This document shows positions 1 to 7,196 of a stretch of DNA of 41,662 bases, in pieces. This stretch comes from Candidatus Zixiibacteriota bacterium. Its GTDB lineage: Bacteria; Zixibacteria; MSB-5A5; JAABVY01; JAHJOQ01. Below the pieces are notes generated by a model that saw only the letters and a program-made list of their open reading frames with translations, did no database searches and was not told the origin of the DNA. A program made the translations under genes and the position numbers. Location: positions 1-41,662 of the forward strand of contig JAHJOQ010000009.1 in the NCBI GenBank assembly GCA_018820315.1, in the 5' to 3' direction. Each line of letters opens with the position of its first letter. The first letter of the stretch is position 1.

Positions 1-977
1 ATGAATGGCATGGCTCGATTGAGAAAACCAGTCCCGACAATCTCACCTTCGCATCCCGGTTCAGATGACAAATTACCCTCAGCATCCATTATTTCTGTTA
101 TGCCATATTGGGGAAAGACATGGTAGCTTGTCGATTTCTCGCATTCACCGGCAAGCACCGCCTTCTCCGTCATGCCATACCAGGAATAGAATCTGGTCCT
201 GAATACTCTCTCGAGCATTTGTCTCAGCTCATCGGTAAATCCCTCGGAGCTGCAGAGCAGCGCAGTCAATTCCGGCAGATCGGTGATCTGATTCTGCTCG
301 ATGTATCTGGATAAGATCATCAGCGCCGACGGGTAACCTCGCAGAAATTTCGGTTTTTGCTTCTTTATCACTTTCACATATCGAGCAAGATTCTCATCAG
401 TCATATCAAACGGGGACAAGAGTATTTCGTTGTAGACCGGATTCTGCCTGACAGTCGATTCTCTATCGTTCTTAAATTCAACACCCCGAAATGATACCCG
501 TTTGTCACCGGGTCGATATCCCGCCCGCATCCATTGCGCAACCATATACGCCCACTCAATTTCAGCCACATCATTGTTCAGGAACATCTTCAGTGGATGG
601 CCAGAACTTCCACCGGTGTAGGCGACGTAATGCTTGCCTCTCATGCTCTCAGGCAATACAAAGCTGTCGAGATCACGCTGAATTTCGCTCTTTGTGACCG
701 GCTCAATCTCCCGGAGGATGTCAAAAGGAGGCCTCGAGAGGAGACTGTCGTAGCGTTTGTAATGTGGTACGTATCGGATCGCCAAATTCAGAAGTCTCGC
801 CAGTTCTCGTTCCTGATAAGCCCTGTATTGATCGTGTCCCCACTTATCGGAAGCCACCAGAAACCGAAGGGTCCGTCTGTATGCCGCACCCATGCGAAAT
901 CCGAATGGTATCAGCCGAACAGATTCCTTCACAGGGCGGGGAGCCTTGAGATAAAGATTCTTGAATTTGATAATCAT
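1..977 (-). CDS. CapK/PaaK-like adenylate-forming enzyme (partial, cut by left edge)
   Basis: I translated this from the reverse strand. It opens with ATG at 977 (M-I-I-K-F-K-N-L) and runs off the left edge with no stop, giving about 325 residues. Residues 120-129 read YTGGSSGHPL, the glycine/serine-rich phosphate-binding loop of the phenylacetate-CoA ligase/CapK branch of the ANL superfamily. A later SWYGMTE matches the adenylation motif around the conserved Tyr-Gly-x-Thr-Glu. CapK-like proteins are usually about 430-460 residues, so the C-terminal lid is probably missing. Such proteins activate a carboxylate as an acyl-adenylate, often in polysaccharide gene clusters; the substrate here is unknown. 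A GGAG lies 13 nt upstream of the start, and no other in-frame start exists before the upstream gene's stop, 41 nt away. It is likely co-transcribed with the DUF362 gene. Confidence 0.85.
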   Translation of the reverse strand, partial: MIIKFKNLYLKAPRPVKESVRLIPFGFRMGAAYRRTLRFLVASDKWGHDQYRAYQERELARLLNLAIRYVPHYKRYDSLLSRPPFDILREIEPVTKSEIQRDLDSFVLPESMRGKHYVAYTGGSSGHPLKMFLNNDVAEIEWAYMVAQWMRAGYRPGDKRVSFRGVEFKNDRESTVRQNPVYNEILLSPFDMTDENLARYVKVIKKQKPKFLRGYPSALMILSRYIEQNQITDLPELTALLCSSEGFTDELRQMLERVFRTRFYSWYGMTEKAVLAGECEKSTSYHVFPQYGITEIMDAEGNLSSEPGCEGEIVGTGFLNRAMPF

Positions 978-1018
978 CGGTCCGCTGTCACTCCGACAAT
1001 CGTGAAGCCGGTCAAATA

Positions 1019-2479
1019 TTATCGGTCAATTTCTATATGCCCCTGCCAGCCGAAATGCGGCCTGAAATTCATCACGGCAGCTCGATCGATCTCACTGATG
1101 TTACCTTGCCAGCTACTGACATTGCTCGCTATATCTATCGTATCGAGAGTTTCCCCGGTTATCTTGAGACTGTCGAGCATGAAGCCGCCATTGATGACAG
1201 CCAGCTTGCGCGGATCGAGCCCCATTATGGTCGCGGCAACGGCATCCACGCAAACAGGATCGGTTCCGAACGCGAGAACCCCCGCAGCTACAGGATCAAC
1301 ATCTATCGGACCGTCACCTTCGCCTGCTACAATCCCGTCGATTATAGAGATATAGCGCCTTCGCTCAGCGTCTGACCGCCGGAAAGTTCCGTCGGAGTTG
1401 CCATATATGAGAATACGGTTCAAGTCGAGACACATCCTCCACGCGGTGTCGTTTCCGTACCAGTTTCCTGACCGGACCACATCAGTGGTCTTTCCCAGAA
1501 ACCGCTGGCCGATTCTTTTGGCTTGTCTGTAAGCCCAGGGACCGACGCCGGGAGCTGTGAGCGCCGCCTTTCGAAATGTCCTCAGACCAGCCGCTTCGAG
1601 ACTCCTTCCGATAGTGCCATCCGGAAACTGATCGCCGCCCGATGACGGTGTCCCCTCAGTGTAGTGTGGCAGGAAGTTCTTGTCGCCATTTATACCGACC
1701 AGATTTTTGAGGCTGATAGTGACACCGGTTTTCTTGTGAGTCTTGAGTTTCGGCAGGTTGATGAAAACATCACACTTGATCGCTGAGCCCGATATTACAT
1801 ACTCCTGCCTCGATCCGGAATGATGGATGTTGATTTCCGATGTATCGTAATCAGCGCCATAATAATGCCCTTCACCTGCATGACCAAAGAAGAGGCTGTC
1901 TTTGCCGAGATCGAACTTCACGTATCCTTCCGGATCGCCCACAAGATCTCTGCGAGACACGATGACATCATCTACCGATTTCCATTCGAACTTACGCAAA
2001 TCTACGAGATCGAACTCGACGCCCTTCGATTTGTAGAACTGTTCCAATTCGCGAAGATCAAGCAGTTTGCATATTTCGGCGAAGGACGAGTCAGTCTGAG
2101 GAGCGTCCGCAATCACAATCTTGCCTATCCCCTCAAGCGCCTTCACCACATAATCGCAGACAGCCCTGATCACTGACCCATGCGTCATCATATAGAGCCA
2201 GCCTTCCGGATCCCTCGGATGATTCTCTTTGATCAGATTCGGTTTTATCAGGACAGTTTCGCCCGGACTGATTAACTCTCCCAATGGATTCCAGGAGGGC
2301 TGATTCTGATTGACCTTGTCGAGACCTTGCAGCCGGAATAACTCCCGCACCCCCCGGTAGATATAATTCGGCTCTTTCCCGATCTCAGAGAATATCATCT
2401 CCGGATAATTCTCTGATGGGTGGAACGGTGCTGCCCCGGGATAGAAGGCATCCTTATTCTGCCAAACAGATACCAACAT
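1019..2479 (-). CDS. DUF362 domain-containing protein
   Basis: This is a 486-residue cytosolic-looking protein without signal peptide or membrane segment. Family hallmarks are VLIKPNLI near residue 95, IADAPQTDSSF in the middle third, and LPKLKTHKKTGVTISLKN followed by LVGINGDK. These are typical of DUF362 (PF04015) proteins, whose biochemical role is unsettled. No ferredoxin-type CxxCxxC cluster is present, unlike the 4Fe-4S-fused members. It sits 41 nt upstream of the CapK-like gene in the same direction. DUF362 proteins are recurrent in exopolysaccharide-type loci, so a role in that pathway is plausible but inferred. The ATG at 2479 has no clear Shine-Dalgarno sequence; a sigma70-like promoter sits immediately upstream, so the mRNA may be nearly leaderless. 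Confidence 0.85.
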   Translation of the reverse strand: MLVSVWQNKDAFYPGAAPFHPSENYPEMIFSEIGKEPNYIYRGVRELFRLQGLDKVNQNQPSWNPLGELISPGETVLIKPNLIKENHPRDPEGWLYMMTHGSVIRAVCDYVVKALEGIGKIVIADAPQTDSSFAEICKLLDLRELEQFYKSKGVEFDLVDLRKFEWKSVDDVIVSRRDLVGDPEGYVKFDLGKDSLFFGHAGEGHYYGADYDTSEINIHHSGSRQEYVISGSAIKCDVFINLPKLKTHKKTGVTISLKNLVGINGDKNFLPHYTEGTPSSGGDQFPDGTIGRSLEAAGLRTFRKAALTAPGVGPWAYRQAKRIGQRFLGKTTDVVRSGNWYGNDTAWRMCLDLNRILIYGNSDGTFRRSDAERRRYISIIDGIVAGEGDGPIDVDPVAAGVLAFGTDPVCVDAVAATIMGLDPRKLAVINGGFMLDSLKITGETLDTIDIASNVSSWQGNISEIDRAAVMNFRPHFGWQGHIEIDR

Positions 2480-2487
2480 ATACAGCT

Positions 2488-2516
2488 CTTATAAGATTAC
2501 TCAACGCATTCGGCAA
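2488..2516 (-). promoter_or_regulatory. candidate sigma70-like promoter for the DUF362 gene
   Basis: On the minus strand TTGCCG (2516-2511) is followed after 17 nt by TATAAG (2493-2488). These match four and five of six bases of the consensus -35 and -10 boxes. The -10 ends only 8 nt before the ATG at 2479, so the predicted transcript would carry almost no leader, consistent with the lack of a ribosome binding site. This is a visual match only. Confidence 0.35.
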
Positions 2517-2717
2517 TATCAATTGTGCATCATAAGAGAGTTATCGAATAGATCGGGATATCCGATTTCGAGGCATGTTCGTCAAAACGCCATATCGCTT
2601 CCTTGCGGAAGATGATACAACTGAGTATCATGGCGGCGAAGTGTTGAGAGAAGTGAACTCTCCGCCGTCGATTCTGTTGCGGACGGAGACGATCTTACTG
2701 CTTAAGCAGAGGTGTTA

Positions 2718-3917
2718 ATGCGGTTTGCACTATTTGGATTCGGAGTAATCGCCATAATCGGAGCGCTGGTAATTCTCCAGCTTCAATTTCTCAACAGGAA
2801 CTGGTGGAATGTAAAGCTGATCAGGCGCCTGGTCTGGGTTGTGATAGTAATGGCGTTTCTCGGGTGGACCATATTGGGGATCGGTATGTACCTATCTTCC
2901 AATATCGCGATAGCCATCGGCGCAATTTGTGGATCACTGATGCTTGTGACTCTGGTCGCGCTGATAATATCTCTCCCATTCTCGGGAATTCTGAACACTA
3001 TAGCGAATCGTCTGAAAAAGCGTGATCGTGCGTATGATGGAGCGGTCTCGGCCGGGCGACCCGTGAGCCGACGCACTTTCCTGCATAGAACCGCAGCGGT
3101 TTTTCCCATGGCCGCGCTCGGAGCCGGCTCAGGCGGGTTTGCAGCTTCGTTTTCAAATGTGAAAGTGTTCGAACTGCCGCTCTACTACAGCGATCTCCCC
3201 CCGCAGCTCGATGGCTTCAGAATTCTACATTTGTCGGACCTCCACCTCGGTCGATATTTCCAGTTGACAGATCTCGAGAATGTTCTGACAGATGCAGAGC
3301 AGTTCAGACCGGATCTCGTGCTTCTGACCGGCGATATATGTGACGTGCCGAAGCAACTTCCAGAGACTTTGCGAATGATATCCGCGTCGAAACCGCGCGC
3401 TGGTTGCGCCGCATCTATTGGCAACCACGAGTACTATCACGGTTTGAAGCTATCTTTGGATGTTCATGCCCACAGCGATGTACCATTATTCATAAACAAT
3501 GGCTTTACTCTCGATATCGATGGAGCAGGTCTGTACCTGTGTGGTGCGGACGACCCGGCACGGCTTTTCGCGGACATCGACGACTTCCTGGGCGACACGG
3601 TCCGTCGGAGCCTCGACGGAGCACCATTTGATGCATTCAAGATCATCATGTCTCACCGTCCTCGCGGATTCGTCATGGCCGCAGATCTTGGAACGGAACT
3701 TACTCTCTCAGGTCACACTCACGGCGGCCAGATCGCCTTCCGCGGGAAATCCATGTTCGAGACCACCGATCCGCCAAACTTCTACTGGGGTCACTATAGA
3801 AGAGGCGGCTCACAGCTTTACACATCTTCCGGAGTTGGGCACTGGTTTCCGTTCAGACTCGGCTGTCCTGCCGAAGCGCCGGTGATTGTGCTACGGAATT
3901 CTGAGCAACTGACATAG
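2718..3917 (+). CDS. membrane-anchored metallophosphoesterase (YkuE/YaeI-like)
   Basis: This is a calcineurin-like phosphoesterase of 399 residues. The N-terminal 100 residues hold three hydrophobic helices. They are followed by a basic stretch and SRRTFLHR plus a fourth hydrophobic segment, resembling a twin-arginine signal. The catalytic domain has the full metal-binding set: LSDLHLG, LTGDICD, GNHEYYHG, MSHRPRG and SGHTHGGQ. Related proteins hydrolyse phosphodiester or pyrophosphate bonds, some acting on UDP-diacylglucosamine or lipid phosphates; the substrate here cannot be told. I chose the ATG at 2718, which has AGAGG 5 nt upstream, over the GTG at 2712. The gene is divergent from the DUF362 gene and convergent with the receiver gene, so it is probably monocistronic. 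Confidence 0.93.
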   Translation: MRFALFGFGVIAIIGALVILQLQFLNRNWWNVKLIRRLVWVVIVMAFLGWTILGIGMYLSSNIAIAIGAICGSLMLVTLVALIISLPFSGILNTIANRLKKRDRAYDGAVSAGRPVSRRTFLHRTAAVFPMAALGAGSGGFAASFSNVKVFELPLYYSDLPPQLDGFRILHLSDLHLGRYFQLTDLENVLTDAEQFRPDLVLLTGDICDVPKQLPETLRMISASKPRAGCAASIGNHEYYHGLKLSLDVHAHSDVPLFINNGFTLDIDGAGLYLCGADDPARLFADIDDFLGDTVRRSLDGAPFDAFKIIMSHRPRGFVMAADLGTELTLSGHTHGGQIAFRGKSMFETTDPPNFYWGHYRRGGSQLYTSSGVGHWFPFRLGCPAEAPVIVLRNSEQLT

Positions 3918-3974
3918 ATCGATGCAGAGCTGTCTACCGACTTATTCTGCAGATATCGAGTGAATTGATCTGAT

Positions 3975-3993
3975 GATCGCATCCAATGCGATC
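3975..3993. terminator. hairpin between convergent genes
   Basis: GATCGCAT, a 3-nt loop CCA, and ATGCGATC form a perfect 8-bp stem. It lies between the stop of the metallophosphoesterase gene (3917) and the stop of the receiver gene (4001), which converge. There is no run of T on either side, so an intrinsic terminator is not proven. Its position and symmetry suit a shared bidirectional 3' end or an RNA-stabilising structure. Confidence 0.35.
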
Positions 3994-4000
3994 GGAGGAG

Positions 4001-4366
4001 TTACGCGTTGAAGAACTTCTGTAGAACGCGTTCGATGTCGTCCATGCGAAATGGCTTGTTTATAAACTCGTCAGCAAGTTCCGCAAGCATGGTGTCCTCT
4101 TCTTCTGCAAGATTGTACCCGGATATGACGATAACAGGCAATCCCGGATACTTCTCCTTGATGGTCTGGAGAAGTTGTGAACCAGACATCTCAGGCATTC
4201 TGAGATCGGTAATCACCATTGAGAACTCACCCTTGGAAAGCATTTCAAGAGCTTGCACACCCCCAACTGCCTGCTCCGAACTGAAATCAAAAACGTCGAG
4301 CATATCGGACAGGAGTGCCGACATGTTCGGGTTGTCATCTACGATCAGCACTTGATTCTTGTTCAT
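4001..4366 (-). CDS. stand-alone response regulator receiver (CheY-like)
   Basis: This is a single receiver domain of 121 residues with no output domain. The phosphorylation site is complete: acidic pair D10-D11 in VLIVDDN, phospho-acceptor D54 in VITDLRMPEMSG, S82 in VIVISGYN and K104 in FINKPF. The ATG at 4366 is preferred over the upstream start at 4420 because it follows AAGGAA at good spacing and begins exactly at the first beta strand. The gene overlaps the 3' end of hflX by 32 nt in another frame, which suggests translational coupling. No histidine kinase is in the window, so its partner is unknown. It could act by protein contact, or accept phosphate from an orphan kinase. Confidence 0.93.
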   Translation of the reverse strand: MNKNQVLIVDDNPNMSALLSDMLDVFDFSSEQAVGGVQALEMLSKGEFSMVITDLRMPEMSGSQLLQTIKEKYPGLPVIVISGYNLAEEEDTMLAELADEFINKPFRMDDIERVLQKFFNA

Positions 4367-5510
4367 CCCGGCTTCCTTGATGCAATACTTTTCCCTTAGA
4401 GTTTTCGGCCAGATATGCAATTCTCTTAATCAGGAGATCGAGACCGATTCTTTTGGTCGCCGAGATAAAGAACTTATTCGATTCAGGCACAACAAGTTGA
4501 CCGAAATCAAGATAGGCCTCGGATGAGGCGTCGATCTTGTTAAAAACTGTGATTCTCGGGATTGTCTGCGCTCCCAGCTCTGTAAGCACCTCATCGACAT
4601 CAGAAATCCTTCTGACATAATGCGGATGCGCGAAATCGACGACGTGAACCAGAAGATCCGCATATCGAACCTCGTCAAGAGTCGCGCGAAATGACGCAAC
4701 CAACTGATGCGGCAGTTTCCTGATGAATCCAACCGTATCGGTGAAGATGACTTTCCGCCCATCACCAATATAATAAGCTCTCGATGTTGAGTCGAGTGTG
4801 CAGAACAGCATGTTCTCGACCCATACTTTCTCATTTGTGAGCGCGTTAAAGAGAGTTGATTTGCCGGCGTTCGTATATCCGACGAGGCAAACATTGAAGA
4901 GATTCCTTCGCCGCCTGCGCTGAACCTCCCTCGCTCTGTCGATCTTCATAAGACGATCCGAAAGAGCCTGAATCCGTTTACGTGTCAATCTACGGTCACT
5001 CTCAAGCTGCGTTTCACCCGGCCCCCTTGTGCCGATTCCGCCAACATGTTTCGAGAAATGCGACCACTGCCGAGTAAGTCTGGGGAGCATGTATTCAAGT
5101 TGTGCCAGTTCGACCTGCACCTGAGCTTCATTGGTTGTCGCACGTCTTCCAAATATATCCAGGATGAGCGCGCCACGATCGATTACCTTGACGTCGAGTT
5201 CCCTCTCGAGATTCCTCACCTGAGCCGGCGAAAGCTGATCATCAAACACAACCAGATTTCCGCCATGCTCGGCTATGCCGTCACCGATCTCGTTGACCTT
5301 CCCCTTACCTACAAAAAACGTCGGATCGATCCGGGCTCTATTCTGTGTGACTGTGGAGACAACCTCGGCTCCGGCCGAGATAACCAGTGAGGAGAGCTCG
5401 CGCAGCGACTCCTGGAATTCGAAGTCAGACGCAGGCGGAACCTTCACGCCAACCAGAATCGCTTTCTCAACGAGCTGATCTTGCGTAGGGTAGTACAAAT
5501 ACCTCCTCAT
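4335..5510 (-). CDS. hflX: GTPase HflX
   Basis: This is a ribosome-associated GTPase of 391 residues, the usual length. The N-terminal HflX domain includes VGKGKVNEI and the family signature GGIGTRGPGETQLESDRR at 157-174. A basic coiled linker leads into the G domain, with P-loop GYTNAGKST (211-219), DTVGF (258-262) and NKID (324-327). HflX splits stalled 70S ribosomes after heat or antibiotic stress in other bacteria. The gene starts at ATG 5510, 141 nt after the stop of the S4-domain gene, a gap that may hold its own promoter. Its 3' end overlaps the receiver-domain gene by 32 nt. Confidence 0.97.
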   Translation of the reverse strand: MRRYLYYPTQDQLVEKAILVGVKVPPASDFEFQESLRELSSLVISAGAEVVSTVTQNRARIDPTFFVGKGKVNEIGDGIAEHGGNLVVFDDQLSPAQVRNLERELDVKVIDRGALILDIFGRRATTNEAQVQVELAQLEYMLPRLTRQWSHFSKHVGGIGTRGPGETQLESDRRLTRKRIQALSDRLMKIDRAREVQRRRRRNLFNVCLVGYTNAGKSTLFNALTNEKVWVENMLFCTLDSTSRAYYIGDGRKVIFTDTVGFIRKLPHQLVASFRATLDEVRYADLLVHVVDFAHPHYVRRISDVDEVLTELGAQTIPRITVFNKIDASSEAYLDFGQLVVPESNKFFISATKRIGLDLLIKRIAYLAENSKGKVLHQGSRDEQESSADRR

Positions 5511-5651
5511 TCAACAATGTGACCAATACTGAGCACAGATAGGTGCCAGCCCAGCTCCAGCAGCTACCGTAATATACTGAAAATGCCAAAATTCGTTACA
5601 ACTTTCTGCGTGGCAGGAGGCCGGAAATGTGATCTCATCGATGTCTGTAAT

Positions 5652-5897
5652 TCAGATCAATCTCTTGTAGAACTTCTCGCATTCATCTTTGCGTACCGAC
5701 CGCATAGGTATGTCGATCACCTCGATATCTATTTTGTTTTCCCCTGAGGTCACTCTGATGATGTCACCAATCCTAACCGGATGAGCAGGCTTTACAGACT
5801 TTCCATTAATCTTTACCTTTCCGCCTTCAATCATCAGTTTGGCCATAGTGCGCCGCTTGACAATTCTGACGGTCGAAATGTAGTCGTCGAGACGCAT
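5652..5897 (-). CDS. small S4-domain RNA-binding protein (RqcP/Hsp15-like)
   Basis: This 81-residue protein consists of one S4 fold: MRLDDYISTVRIVKRRTMAK, then GGKVKINGKSVKPAHPV and GDIIRV. The lysine/arginine-rich surface is typical of Hsp15 (HslR) and RqcP, which bind the 50S subunit carrying stalled nascent chains. The motif alone does not tell the two apart. It starts 6 nt after the stop of the SurA-like gene without a clear ribosome binding site, so it probably depends on translational coupling. The presence of hflX just downstream gives two ribosome-rescue-type genes in a row. Confidence 0.9.
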   Translation of the reverse strand: MRLDDYISTVRIVKRRTMAKLMIEGGKVKINGKSVKPAHPVRIGDIIRVTSGENKIDIEVIDIPMRSVRKDECEKFYKRLI

Positions 5898-5903
5898 CGA
5901 TGG

Positions 5904-7196
5904 CTACCGGATATCGACATAGGTTTCACTTCTGATCTCGGCGAGAAGTGAGGCGACGACAGTCTCGGTCTTCTGTCGCCTGGCAAGATCCTTAAGTCTC
6001 TCTCGGTCCTCATCAATGCTCCATGTGCGCGATTTCTGTCTGTCGAGCACCTTCAGCACGTGAATGCCGAACTGCGATTCTGTCGGCGGGGAGATATCGC
6101 CGACGTTCAAACCCCCTATTGCTTTAGCGAACTCCGGGGTCAGATCAGAAGTAACAAACCAACCGAGTTCTCCGCCCTGTTTCTTCGTTTCCTCGTCGAC
6201 AGAGTATTCTTTGACAAGTTCTCCGAAATCCGCCCCGCCTTCGGCAAGCGACCTCAGACTGTCGGCAAATCTTATGATTGCTGCCTTATCGGAATCGGTA
6301 GCCTTTGCCATACAGAGGATGTGCTGGCAGCGGACACGGTCTCCCTGTTTGTCGATGCACTTTATGATATGGAAACCGTATTGAGTCCCGACAACGTCCG
6401 ACACATCTCCAATCGGCAGCGCAAACGCAACATTCTCGAATTCCGGAACAAGATCGCCCTTGCCGAAGTATCCGAGATCCCCGCCATCGGCGGCCGACGG
6501 GTCATCGGAGTATTCTTTGGCAAGCTGTTCAAAATCGGCGCCGGCATCGAGCATTCCCTTGATACTGTACGCTTTCACCCGGGCCGAATCTATGGTTGCC
6601 TGGCTTGCCGTGACCCTTAACAGAATATGTGCGAGTTTGACTGCCTCAGGTTGGAGTGGGAGGCTGTCCTTGTATCTGCCAAAGAACGTCTGCAATTCAG
6701 TTGGAGAGATTGTGACCTTTGCCAATTCACGGGAGATGAGCTTGTCCTTATAAAGCTGATTCCGCATTTCTTCACGGAACTTGGTCTTCAGTTCCCGGTA
6801 GGTGAGACCCTCTGTGCGCATCTGATTCTCGAATTCCGACTGAGACGAAAACCTGCTCTTGAGTTCCTGGAGCTTGAGGTCGAGAGCCTCCTCTATTTGA
6901 TCAGAGGATACCGTGATAGAGGTGTCCTTCAATGCTTTTACCAGGATGAGCTTGTCGTTCACCATCTGTTCGAGCAACTGCTCCTTCAGCTCCGCCGATT
7001 CTTCAGGACTAAGCCTCTGCTGCTGCTGCATTGCGTACAATTGCGCCTGGAAATCGACTTCCGACTTCAGAATCACATAGTCTCCAACGACAGCGGAGAT
7101 CTCATCAATGACCTCGCTCGATGCCGCAATGCCCGACATGATCATTATCGCGGCAGTCACAAGGATCGCAAACCTCACTCCGTTAATTCTCTTCAT
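5904..7196 (-). CDS. SurA-like periplasmic peptidyl-prolyl isomerase, two parvulin domains
   Basis: This 430-residue protein has an N-terminal signal peptide ending around the AASSEV region. A SurA-type chaperone segment follows (ISAVVGDYVILKSEV, with EQMVNDKLI further on). Two PpiC/parvulin domains lie at about 175-275 and 280-385, recognised by LAHILLRV, GGDLGYFGKGDLVPEF, YGFHIIK and the second set QHILCMA, GGELGWF, FGIHVLK. SurA escorts unfolded outer-membrane proteins across the periplasm. The start ATG 7196 lies inside the 3' end of the upstream PPIase gene (14-nt overlap) and has AAGGA about 6 nt before it. Named SurA-like because it lies in an mfd-linked operon and has the SurA domain order; orthology is not proven. 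Confidence 0.92.
   Translation of the reverse strand: MKRINGVRFAILVTAAIMIMSGIAASSEVIDEISAVVGDYVILKSEVDFQAQLYAMQQQQRLSPEESAELKEQLLEQMVNDKLILVKALKDTSITVSSDQIEEALDLKLQELKSRFSSQSEFENQMRTEGLTYRELKTKFREEMRNQLYKDKLISRELAKVTISPTELQTFFGRYKDSLPLQPEAVKLAHILLRVTASQATIDSARVKAYSIKGMLDAGADFEQLAKEYSDDPSAADGGDLGYFGKGDLVPEFENVAFALPIGDVSDVVGTQYGFHIIKCIDKQGDRVRCQHILCMAKATDSDKAAIIRFADSLRSLAEGGADFGELVKEYSVDEETKKQGGELGWFVTSDLTPEFAKAIGGLNVGDISPPTESQFGIHVLKVLDRQKSRTWSIDEDRERLKDLARRQKTETVVASLLAEIRSETYVDIR

Noticed and set aside
534-1355. Plus-strand open frame of 273 codons
   Set aside because: It lies across the reverse strand of the CapK-like and DUF362 genes, has no recognisable motif, and its composition is that of an antisense shadow.
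2612-2631. Hairpin ATGATAC/GTATCAT in the spacer before the metallophosphoesterase
   Set aside because: A 7-bp stem in a divergent spacer without a T-run or known operator pattern; too weak to call.
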